In this document: positions 45,075 to 57,500 of the stretch, in pieces
Layout: each line of letters opens with the position of its first letter
Position numbering within the stretch: the first letter of the stretch is position 1
Assembly (NCBI GenBank): GCA_025642075.2
Contig: JAODUO010000055.1
Coordinates: 90,001-154,000 of the forward strand
Direction: 5' to 3'
Length of the DNA stretch: 64,000 nt
DNA from: Ridgeia piscesae
Lineage: Eukaryota; Annelida; Polychaeta; Sabellida; Siboglinidae
The notes under the pieces: generated by a model
Told to the model about the DNA's origin: nothing
The model's input: the letters and a program-made list of their open reading frames with translations, nothing else
The model's database searches: none
Made by a program: the position numbers and the translations under genes

Positions 45075-47801
45075 TTTATTAAAAATCTATACATACAAAT
45101 GTCTAGTTTCTTTACAACTGTTCAGTGTTGAGTGCACTGCTGCATGAGTCGTCACGTCGACCCACTTCTACGTCCACAGTGACCATCAGGGGGACATGGG
45201 ACAATGTCACGGCCGGGGACAAGGTCACGGTGGGGCGATCGGAAGAAATAATTACATGTCTAGAATTCTAACAGCCATAACATATAAGTCTTCACAGACA
45301 TCACGTGACACAAACAGACGGACTGAAGCACCAATACAACAGGCAAACAACTGTGGACAGGTTGCGTACACCGACACTAGACTGTGACACTGACACTGAC
45401 AGCACCCTTCTGTCGTCACGTCTCTGTCACTTAGGCCCCAGCTACATATCTAGAACAATGCGAGATGTGACGTCACCCACAAAGTCCCGTCCTTGTTTCC
45501 ACATTGGCGTATTTAACCAAACGAACATGTACAATCTCAATACAGGTGGATGCACGTACTCACGTAAACATACACTTCAAACACATATACAAACTTCATA
45601 AACATGCATATGTACAGACGGGACGCAAACGTGTCCAATCACCTAATAAAGATGGCGTGTCACAGCAGCCTGTTGGAGACAACTCAAGTTCTTTCACAAT
45701 GGACAATTTCATTCACTTCATTTGTAAACAACACATCTGTTCCTTCTCCCTTGTGTCTAGACTTGGGAAGCGAGACCCCCCACAAGGGATAGAGGGATTC
45801 ACACACTCTGGAGGCCACTGTTTAGTCTACACTACTTGATGTGACACTGTCAAGATCTGTTGACAACAGAACACGTGGACATACACAGAAGTCTGGCTGG
45901 CTGCAACCCTACTAAATACTACAATAACAATGTCATTATATATTAGTTATTCTTAGTGTCAGACTGAGATTTAACCTATGCTACTCAGATTGTTCCTTCC
46001 AACTTGTCCCCGCTCTTGATGTCCTCAAACATCAGCAACTACCCCAGGGGTAGTCTAGTTTGTCTTTTTAATGTGAATAATTTCTAAAGTCAAATGACCA
46101 TAATCTTCGGTAACATTTATAGTTATTGTTATTAGTACGAATACATTATCAAATGACCATCAGTAACCTGTCTTATTTGTCTTATTAATGTGAACAAATT
46201 ACCAAATGATCACAACCATTAGTAACCTGTTTAGTTTGTCTTATTAATGTGAATCACGTCTAAACTCAAATGACCATGAATGGTTAGTAACCTGTCTAGC
46301 TAGACTGTCTTATTAGTGTAAATAAATGATTACCTTTACACAGAATACATAACATAATTTCCCTAAACGTAACATTTCTCATAAATTCAGTAATAATTAA
46401 CACCGTGTCCCACGACAAAAACACTCAATAACACCATAAGATGATGGAAGACGGACGAATGAGATCAAATTCAATATAGCAAGACGACCATTGTTACGAC
46501 CACCAACATCTCCACCCACATCTCCAGGTCCAACTGTATAGATGTGTAGCTGCCAGAAATGGATACTGTGAACGGGATTTTGTGTAGTACCTTCAAGATG
46601 GCTGAAAACTTCCCGTGTCATGTTGGCAGGGACACACCAAACTCTCTCTGTGTCCACTCAAGTCCTTGGACAACTTACCTCTGACTGAGCTTGGAATATA
46701 TTTTTAAAAAAGCGACTGTATTAAACACTGGCTGGAAAAAAACAGTTTGTCTCTAACAAAACCACATCACTAACTAACACACACAAGCATCATACACCGC
46801 AGACAACAGCAGAACTGTCCCAGGTATCAACTAGAGCCGGACTGGTTCATCAAGCCACGACACAACGTTAGCCGTGATGTGACAACATCACAAGACATGA
46901 CTTAGAAAATACATGTCCATTCTACATATAAAAACAGTTGTGTCGTCACAGCCCTGTAAGCTCTATGATCCCTACCCCCAAAGTCACCCCCTGTCACACT
47001 TGCCAGGTGTCTGTCATCTATAACAATGTGTGACCTTTTGTACTTTAAGCTGTCCTGGCGGTTAGTTCTGTCCTGTATAGTAACTGATCATTACTTAGTT
47101 GACCGAGGCACAGTCAGCTGAGAATACGTGACTATAACTCTTACACATATCACGGCAATTCATCAGTACAGCCGCAATGAGTCATCTATGTATCTGGGTT
47201 AGTTTATCAACGTACTGAGGCTCCGCTGGCTGTTGAAATACAAATTCCACGCCACAAGGCATTGTCACCCTGTTATTCAAGCCTGGGGTGAAAGTTATAC
47301 TCATCAGTCAGACACTACAGAGCCATGTACAAGCCAGTGTATGCCACAGTCACAGTGCTAAGTTGTACAAGTCTACACTACACACAAGCCAAAATAGCTG
47401 CTGATGTCATATTCCATCAATTTTTTAATTTTGACAAAAATGCACCTCGTATAAATCGCCTGTCCCCACAATCCACACATCTGTCCATGTGTGGTTAATT
47501 TTCCACAAGAAACAATCTGAAGCTAATAAAATCGCTTTATTTTTAATGATAAATAAAAAACTACTGAAGACATTTCAACAAATGAGGTATCATTTCACAG
47601 CTTATCAATTAAGATTATGATTTCAGTGTTAAATGAACAAATCTACATGTTCTATGTTGGTACGGAGGCTGACTTGTGAGGCAAGAGGAGGAGGATGTTG
47701 CTGCTCAAACAACAGTGACAACAAAACTCCCACCACTCTAGTCACTGTCAACAACATCCAGTGTGACGGTGACGAATCATCGCCACATGAGATGACGTGT
47801 G
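45075..47801 (-). other. RSF1: Probable RSF1 3' untranslated region, two polyadenylation candidates
   Basis: Downstream of the RSF1 stop on the minus strand, AATAAA occurs at 47541-47536, about 265 bases from the stop, and again at 45080-45075, about 2.7 kb away. The intervening sequence has no tandem arrays, in contrast with the rest of the window, which fits a long transcribed 3' end. Which site is used cannot be told from sequence. Confidence 0.4.
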
Positions 47802-48595
47802 TCACTCCTGTATGACAAACTTGACGAGATCATCGACGCCCGAGAGATCGCTGTCACTGTTGTCATCATGGTTGTCAATGGAGACATTCTCCACCAATGA
47901 GATGGCCGGCGTGCTCGCATCATCCACGCCTGTCTCCTTCAGTAGGTTCTCAATCATAAAGCTGCCATTCTGAACCTTCAAACCGTCCAGCTGCCCTTTG
48001 ACCTCTGACTGACCTTTGACATTTGCAGCGGGGACATCGCCGCCATTTACCTGCCCTGGAATGTATCCTGTCACGTCGGTGCTACTACCCTGCAGTGCCT
48101 CGACTTTAGTCTCACTTTTGCTCCTTTCACTTTTATGGCCACTTTCACTATCACTGCGTTCAATGTCGTCCTCACTCGACTCAATCCTGTTTCGCTTTTT
48201 CTGTTTTCTCGATGACTTCTCGTTGCTGCTGCTTGCGTCACTCCCGTAACTTTCACTTCTGCGGCGAGACGACGGTCTCCTTTTCGCCACCTGGCGGCAA
48301 TAACTGCCACTCTTGCCGGAGTCGCTACTCACATGGTAGTCACTGTCATTGACATCACCCTTTGAACGTCTATGTCGTGTCTTTTTTGCCACATCAACAT
48401 CTGTGTCATCATCTGATGACACAACCGCTGATTTACGTCGTTTCGTGTGTCGCGAACGTGACGCGTCTGAGCCGTATTCGCTGCAAGTGTCACTGTCGGA
48501 GATCTCACGGTAATTGATGTTGGTCTTGACGACAGCACGACGCACGGGGAGAAACTCATCACTGTCAAGGTCACTGCCGCCCTCTTCATCGTCCA
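47802..48595 (-). CDS. RSF1: RSF1 exon h: terminal exon, serine/acid-rich tail and stop
   Basis: A 794-bp exon after CACACAG ending in TGA at 47804-47802. It is a low-complexity S/D/E/K/R-rich tail with many possible phosphorylation sites, then a more ordered end with [12 protein letters not shown] and [12 protein letters not shown]. Vertebrate RSF1 also ends in a D-L-V-x-x-V motif after an I-E-N-L-I segment, so the terminus supports orthology. Confidence 0.93.
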
Positions 48596-51500
48596 CTGTG
48601 TGCGACAAACATAGCACTTTCATTTTCGTTTTGTTTTTCACAAAACTTCATTTCACATAACTAATTGTGTAGTTCTTTCCTATTGCTTCACTACAAAAAC
48701 CAAGAGTTACTTGTTTCATTTGGTGCACAGGGAGGGGAGGGGAGGTCACTCGGTTATGTCACGACTCAACTTTAGAAATATTGAGCACTCCATGTTCCTG
48801 AATCCCGGGCAAGTTTTGAAAAATTCTAAACTTGAGTGGGTCCACTAGATTTCAGTCTGATACACGCAAGCTTGAAGGAGGTGTGGATTCAAAAACATGC
48901 AGAGAAATAGTGTTTCATAATAGATATATTATAATTGACTTTGTTTCTTGACAAAGCTACACATTATCGCTAACATTTTAAGTCTTAAACAACCTTTTAA
49001 AAGAAACTTCACTTTTTCTTACCGAAATCGTCGTCATATTTTGATGTTTGCTTCCGACGCCGTGAACTCCTCCGAGTGCTCAGTGACCTTTGACCTTTGC
49101 GCCGTCGCCGCCGTTTGTTGCCAATTGTCAACCAATCATCAGAGTCTTCTTCTGTTACCGCTTCCAGCTCGTTGGCGTCAGAGTCGGCCGAGTCACTGTG
49201 ACATCACATGTAACCATGACAACCATACTGTTTATGTCATTTATATGTGGGGATTTCAAGACAAAACACATGAATGCTGTTTCTGGAAGGTTGTAGGGGG
49301 ACTGAAACACATCGACAACTATTGCCCAAACATAAGAACATGCCATTTAGAGGATATGTGACCATGATTGACGAGTTCAGAGACACGGTATATTAAAAAA
49401 ATTCAAACTTGGATATCATTGACCAATGGGCACCACCGTCGTATTAGGCTGACTTCGGTTGAGCTACTCGAGTTACTCGCGTAACCACAACGTGGTATCC
49501 GGTTTACACTGCATGCACAGTAATATGCGGGTAATCCAACTGAACACTGATGATCGTGTGTAAATTGTGACGTTCATCTTCTTGGTCTTAAATTATAATT
49601 CATAGAATGTGGTGACTTTAATCCATATTTAAATGATTGTGTCATGTAATGTTTAATTAATTTCTTATGCAGTAGTCACGTGCTTGAGTGATCTCGGCTG
49701 TTCGATTGGGACTCGTGTTACGCGAGTTACTCGCGTAGCTCAATCGAAGTAGGCCTTACGCTCTTTGAGTCGCTCTATCTAGTAGTGTCTACTCTATCTA
49801 GTAGTATTTACTCTATCTAATAGTATCTACTCTATCTAGTAGTGTCTACTCTATCTAGTAGTGTCTACTCTATCTAGTAGTGTCTACTCTATCTAGTAGT
49901 ATCTACTCTATCTAGTAGTATCTACTCTATCTAGTAGTATCTACTCAATGTCAACAACACATTTGTTTCCAATTTACTTAATCAATAGAGAGTTTTGTGT
50001 GGAAACAAGAATATGTTTAAACAGTGCACACAAGAGGGGAATGTGTTGTTGTAACCACGACAACGACTAGTGCTGTCAACAAAACATTCACAGGACGGTG
50101 ATATATCTGTACAATGTGACATAAATAAGTGTTAGCGAGTTACATCATGGATAGTTGCTAGGACTTCTTACGGGGACTTCATTGGTGACGGAACTACTTA
50201 CTAATTTGTTGGCAGTACTTACTCAGTAGCTTGGACTATTTTATTGCAGGGTCCACTTTCTGAGTAATGGGGACAAGTTTATGCAAAGGCTTTTTACTTA
50301 ACAGTTGGGACTACTTTAGACCGGAACTACTTACTCTGTGGCTTGGTATTCCTCCCCACTGTCCTCCTCCTCCTCATCGTCATCAGACAGGCCGGTCAGC
50401 TTCCGTGTTTTCTTCTTCTTCTTTGCCAGTACAGGAGGGGGGCGACAGTCATCACCCTCACCCGTGTCAGAGGCGTTGTAGATATCCTTCCCCGTGCCTT
50501 TATGGAGACGGCGAGGCGAAGACGTTGGTTCCAACTCAGCGTCATTCTCAATGTCTTTACCACGGCCACAAGAGGGCGCTGTTGTCTGGTCAACTTCGTT
50601 GTTGACCGAGGCATTGTAGATGTCCTTGCCGAAGCCTGGAGAGTCTGTTGACATGGCAACGTCTAAATAACAGTGCTAAACATTTATCTTCTATGATACT
50701 AATTTTTTTTTAATTCTCTAAAATGAATAAGTGCAAGGGTAAAATATAGAAAGTATTCATAATAGCAACATTTCAACCAACTTTTTTACCATCGACAACG
50801 TCATCAATATATTAATTCTCAACACACTACATTTATATTAAATTACACTTCACCACAAAGCCACAAACCTCTCATATAAACTGGTGCAACCTGGTGAGCT
50901 GTTCACTAGTAAGAAGAAAGTCCGCAGATAACACATTTACAGCACATTGAACTGTGGGAATAACTGACCACTCAAGTCGTCAACTGAAAACAGTAACTGT
51001 CTTTGTGGTGATGAATGTGTTGTCAGATGAAGGCCGAGTCACAAGTGTCCAAGGCCGTGACACCAGCACAGACGGACACTTAAGCTACTCTACAGTTGAC
51101 TTATGTGACTCAATGGCTGTGACTCGGATCACATGATCAGACATCTGACTTATATCGCTCAGTGGTTGACTTACACAACTCAATGGCTGCTCTACATAAA
51201 TCAGTGGCTGGCCTACTTACGTGACTTGGTAGCTGACTTGCATGACTCCATGGCCAACTAGTGTGACTCAATGGCAGACTTACATGACACAGTGGTTGAC
51301 TTACCTGACACAGTGGTTGACTTACGTGACTCAGTGGTTGACTTACGTGACTCAGTGGTTGACATACGTGACACAGTGGTTGACTTACGTGACACAGTGG
51401 CTGACTTACGTGACTCAGTGGTTGACTTACATGACACAGTGGTGACTCAGTGGTTGACTTACATGACACAGTGGTGACTCAGTGGTTGACTTACGTGACT

Positions 51501-54500
51501 CAGTGGTTGACTTTCATGACACAGTGGTGACTCAGTGGTTGACTTACGTGACACAGTGGTTGACTTACATGACTCAGTGGTTGACTTACATGACTCAGTG
51601 GTTAACTTACATGACACAGTGGTTGACTTACGTGACACAGTGGTTAACTTACATGACACAGTGGTTGACTTACGTGACACAGTGGTTAACTTACATGACA
51701 CAGTGGTTAACTTACATGACACAGTGGTTAACTTACATGACACAGTGGTTAACTTACATGACACAGTGGTTAACTTACATGACACAGTGGTTAACTTACA
51801 TGACACAGTGGTTGACTTACGTGACACAGTGGTTAACTTACATGACACAGTGGTTAACTTACATGACACAGTGGTTAACTTACATGACACAGTGGTTGAC
51901 TTACGTGACTCAGTGGTTGACTTACATGACACAGTGGTTAACTTACATGACACAGTGATTGACTTACGTGACACAGTGGTTGACTTACATGACACAGTGG
52001 TTAACTTACATGACTCAGTGGTTAACTTACATGACTCAGTGGTTGATTTACGTGACACGGTGGTTGACTTACGTGACACAGTGGTTAACTTACGTGACAC
52101 AGTGGTTAACTTACATGACTCAGTGGTTGACTTACATGACTCAGTGGTTAACTTACGTGACTCAGTGGTTAACTTACGTGACTCAGTGATTGACTTACAT
52201 GACACAGTGGTTGACTTACGTGACACAGTGGTTGACTTATGTGACACAGTGGCTGACTTATGTGACACAGTGGTTAACTTACGTGACACAGTGGTTGATT
52301 CACGTGACACAGTGGTCGACTTACGTGACATAGTGGTTGATTTATGTGACACAGTGGTTGACTTTCATGCCACAGTGGTGACTCAGTGGTTGACTTACGT
52401 GACTCAGCAGCGGGTGTGTCCTCCACGATGTCGTCTCTGATGGCCGAGCGGATCAACTCATCATATTCCTCAAACTTGTAGCTGATCTGTTCCCGGCATC
52501 TCCTCAGTCTCCTCTCAGCCTGCCAGCCTCTGTCTTCCTCCTCCTCTTCATCTTCTTCCGTCTCCTCAGCCTCTGTTTCCTCGTCTTCCCATTCGTCCTC
52601 TCTCAGCCTCAGCTTGCGTCTGTGCCGCTCCCTCTCGCGATGCTCCCTGCGTCGTTCTCGTCGTTGTTCCTCGCGCCGTGCCCGCCGCTCAGCAATCTTG
52701 TCTTCATCATCAACGTCGTCATCGCACTCGTACGTCTGGTCCTGGATAACAGTCACCCAGGGGTCAAATATTGTCACTCGGGGGTCAACTATTGTCAGTC
52801 AGAGGTCAAACATTGTCACTCGGGGTCAATCATTGTTAGTCAGAAGTCAAACATTGTCACTCAGGGGGGTTTAACATTGTCACTCGGGGGTCAACCATTG
52901 TCAGTCACAGGTCAAACATTGTCACTCAGGGGGTCAACCATTGTCACTCAGGCGTCAATCACTTTCACTCGAGATCAACCAATGTCATTCAGGGGTCACT
53001 TTCACCCTGGGTCCACCAGTCACTTGAGACTCAATTATTGTCAATCGGGGGTCAAACAGGGGTCAGGAACAAAAACATTAAGTTAATCTCTCTCCCAACT
53101 CTTATTCTTTCTAAACTAACATTTAAATACTTTCAAATACATTTATATTTCACCTCAAATCTGCAAACAACTCTGCCAGTCAACTGCTATGATATTAGAG
53201 ACAATGGCTGACAAGCCTTGGTAGCTAACTACAACATCAGTTGTTATTCTTTTTCTGTTTTTGTGCATATCTAAATTAACATAAGGTAAGTGCTGCCAAT
53301 GTGTACTTCCTCCTTGAAAGATTGTTAAGAAAATATTCTTATGCACATTTTTCATTGCAAATTGTAACATATGAACTGTATTATCCACACAGCAAAGTGG
53401 CAAAATTACATACGTATACATGTAGATTCAAAGCAACTTTTCTTTTAATGAGTTAATAATTATGAAGTCAAGTTCATAAGAACACTTACGGTTAAGATGT
53501 TATCGAGACTAATTCCCACAAATGCCAGCCTCTCCTTCCTAGAAACACATAGTAAACACCTCAGAACAAAACCTAGATAAAATAAAACTATTCTAATTTA
53601 ATATCACTGCACCCACAAATAACAAGTCAATAAATAAATTATGAAATAAATACTAAATATTTAAAAAATTATTTAAAATTGGTTAACTCCACAAATTTAC
53701 CCAACATGTAGATAACAATTTCTGCATGTATAATATGTGAACTTATTCAATAAACAAACACCTGCCCTTATGATTCCTATGTAACTGCTGTCCAATTATT
53801 ACAGTTAGTGCACTGTTAGTGAACTGTATCTGATTGTCATAGCTACTCCTCCAGCCACATAGAATTACGGCAGGCAGCACAGTTCTAAAAACAAGCAGTT
53901 TGATATCATCTCATGAATATGTAGAAATGTGATCAAACCTCTTCACAAGTCGGTCGTTCTTCTTGAGCAGTGCGTCCAGAGCTGTCAGTTGTGTCTGCAG
54001 ATGTTCCAGGAGGATGGTCTACAACATCAACACCACATGCCTTGTGTAGACACAGGGGGCAGGTCTTGTATAGCCACAGGGGGCAGGTCTTGTATAGCCA
54101 CAGGGGGCAGGTTTTGTGTAGCCACAGGGGCAGGTCTTGTGTAGCCGCAGGGGGCAGTTCTCGTGTAGCCACAGGGGCAGGTCTTGTGTAGCCACAGGGG
54201 GCAGGTCTTGTGTAGCCACAGGGGGCAGGGCTTGTGTAGCCACAGGGGGTAGGTCTTGTGTAGCCACAGGGGGCAGGTCTTGTGTAGACACAGGGGGCAG
54301 GTCTTGTGTAGCCACAGGGGGCAGGTCTTGTGTAGACACAGGGGGCAGGTCTTGTGTAGCCACAGGGGGCAGGTCTTGTGTAGACACAGGGGCAGGTCTT
54401 GTGTAGCCACAGGGGGCAGGTCTTGTGTAGACACAGGGGCAGGTCTTGTGTAGCCACAGGGGGCAGGTCTTGTGTAGCTACAGGGGGCAGGTCTTGTGTA

Positions 54501-57500
54501 GCCACAGGGGGCAGGTCTTGTATAGACACAGGGGGCAGGTCTTGTGTAGACACAGGGGGCAAGTCTTGTGTAGACACAGGGGGCAGGTCTTGTGTAGCTA
54601 CAGGGGACAGGTCTTGTGTAGCCACAGGGGTCAGGTCTTGTGTAGCCACAGGGGTCAGGTCTTGTGTAGCCACAGGGGCAGGTCTTGTGTAGCCACAGGG
54701 GGCAGGTCTTGTGTAGCCACAGGGGGCAGGTCTTGTGTAGCCACAGGGGGCAGGTCTTGTGTAGCCACAGGGGCAGGTCTTGTGTAGCCACAGGGGGCAG
54801 GTCTTGTGTAGCCACAGGGGGCAGGTCTTGTGTAGCCACAGGGGGCAGGTCTTGTGTAGCCACAGGGGGCAGGTCTTGTGTAGCCACAGGGGGCAGGTCT
54901 TGTGTAGCCACAGGGGGCAGGTCTTGTGTAGCCACAGGGGGCAGGTCTTGTGTAGCCACAGGGGTCAGGTCTTGTGTAGCCACAGGGGGCAGGTCTTGTG
55001 TAGCCACAGGGGCAGGTCTTGTGTAGCCACAGGGGCAGGTCTTGTGTAGCCACAGGGGTAGGTCTTGTGTAGCCACAGGGGGCAGGTCTTGTGTAGCCAC
55101 AGGGGGGCAGGTCTTGTGTAGCCACAGGGGGCAGGTCTTGTGTAGCCACAGGGGGCAGGTCTTGTGTAGCCACAGGGGCAGGTCTTGTGTAGCCACAGGG
55201 GGCAGGTCTTGTGTAGCCACAGGGGGCAGGTCTTGTGTAGCCACAGGGGGCAGGTCTTGTGTAGCCACAGGGGCAGGTCTTGTGTAGCCACAGGGGTCAG
55301 GTCTTGTGTAGCCACAGGGGGCAGGTCTTGTGTAGCCACAGGGGGCAGGTCTTGTGTAGCCACAGGGGGCAGGTCTTGTTAGCCACAGGGGCAGGTCTTG
55401 TGTAGCCACAGGGGCAGGCTTGTGTAGCCACAGGGGGCAGGTCTTGTGTAGCCACAGGGGTAGGTCTTGTGTAGCCACAGGGGCAGGTCTTGTGTAGCCA
55501 CAGGGGGCAGGTCTTGTGTAGCCACAGGGGGCAGGTCTTGTGTAGCCACAGGGAGCAGGCTTGTGTAGCCACAGGGGGCAGGTCTTGTGTAGCCACAGGG
55601 GGCAGGTCTTGTGTAGCCACAGGGGGCAGGTCTTGTGTAGCCACAGGGGGCAGGTCTTGTGTAGCCACAGGGGTCAGGTCTTGTGTAGCCACAGGGGGCA
55701 GGTCTTGTGTAGCCACAGGGGCAGGTCTTGTGTAGCCACAGGGGGCAGGTCTTGTGTAGCCACAGGGGCAGGTCTTGTGTAGCCACAGGGGGTAGGTCTT
55801 GTGTAGCCACAGGGGGCAGGGCTTGTGTAGCTACAGGGGCAGGTCTTGTGTAGCCACAGGGGCAGGTCTTGTGTAGCCACAGGGGTAGGTCTTGTGTAGC
55901 CACACGGGGCAGGTCTTGTGTAGCCACAGGGGTCAGGTCTTGTGAAGCCACAGGGGGCACGTCTTGTGTAGCCACAGGGGGCAGATTTTGTGTAGCCACA
56001 GGGGTCAGATCTTGTGTAGCCACAGGGGGCAGGTCTTGTGTAGCCACAGGGGGCAGGGCTTCTGTAGCCATAGGGGGCAGGTATTGTGTAGCCACAAGTT
56101 GCATGGCTTGTGTAGCCACACGGGGTAGGTCTTGTGTAGCCACAGGGGGCAGGTCTTGTGTAGCCACAGGGGGCAGGTCTTGTGTAGCCACAGGGGGCAG
56201 GGCTTGTCTAGCCACAGGGAGCAGGCCTTGTGTAGCCACATGGGGCAGGCATTGTGTAGCCACAGGGGGCAGGCATTGTGTAGCCACAGGGGTAGGTCTT
56301 GTGTAGCCACAGGGGTAGGTCTTATGTAGCCACAGGGGGCAGGTCTTGTGTAGCCACAGGGGGCAGGGCTTGTGTAGCCACAGGGAGCAGGCCCTGTGTA
56401 GCCACAGGGGGCAGGCATTGTGTAGCCACAGGGGGCAGGTCTTGTGTAGCCACAGGGGTAGGTCTTATGTAGCCACAGGGGGCAGGTCTTGTGTAGCCAC
56501 GGGGGTAGGTCTTATGTAGCCACAGGGGGCAGGCATTGTGTAGCCACAGGGGTAGGTCTTATGTAGCCACAGGGGGCAGGTCTTGTGTAGCCACGGGGGC
56601 AGACTGAGAGAGGGGAAGAGTGAAGGTTAGAGGGAAAGGTAGGGAGGAGATATATGATAGAAGGGAGACGGGGGGTGAGAGAGAGAAGAAACTATAACTT
56701 AAGAAGACACACCCAACAGTCTATAATTATCTAGCAAGTGTAAAAGTATTTGTTTGAGTAAAATTAATAAGTAATACATAAGCTGTGCTAAAATAACGAA
56801 CCTTCAGTTTGCTCTCAGAAACACTTACATTGTCACAACAGTGAAGATATTTGAGCAGTGTTTTAAGTGCTCTCCCATTTTTTTCTTTGTACCTGGTATG
56901 GTAAGTGTTAGGTCATCCTATGATCTTACTCCATAATGGATGCTTCCTGGAGTCAGCATTTTCTAAATATATTCCTCACTGCTTCTGATGTCAATGGCCC
57001 GAGTCTGTGATCCAGTTTAAACTGCTCAGACACAGTATTATTGGAACAAGTATACTGTCACTTTGACTGGGACCAGAGAAGACGAAATGTCAATCCACCA
57101 CGACTTCACTCTAACAAAAGCAAGTTATATTACAATCAGTCAAGTTACCCTCTGTTGGTCCGTAGTTAGGAGACTGTCAGAGTTTCTGTAGAATGCCTGC
57201 TCTGTGGAGACTGACGCAGGAGCACAGGAAATTCACATTCTGATGACAGCAAAGTTGCTTTACAACAGTTTGCGTAGTTATTTTTGAGAAGGGTGACAGA
57301 AGGTGTGACAGAAGGTGTGACAGAAGGTGTGACAGAAGGGGTGACAGAGAATGTCAATATTTGTGTAGACTTGTTCAGTATCAACTGACACGTGGCCAGA
57401 AGTGGCGGTCTGTCCCCACCTGTGTGTCTGTCCAGGCACTGAGGGTCATGTGGTGGACTCACCTGTTCACACTTGGGACAGAACCAGTCTCCATCAGGGA

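Noticed and set aside
47633..47815. Plus-strand 60-codon frame overlapping the RSF1 stop
   Set aside because: Antisense to the RSF1 end, short, and without any recognised motif.
51459..52440. ~300-codon frames on both strands around the RSF1 donor array
   Set aside because: 21-bp periodicity; only the part right of 52399 on the minus strand is exon.
53933..56418. 483- and 302-codon minus-strand frames
   Set aside because: 24-bp repeat translated in shifting frames. The true exon nearby is only 54018-53939 and uses another frame.
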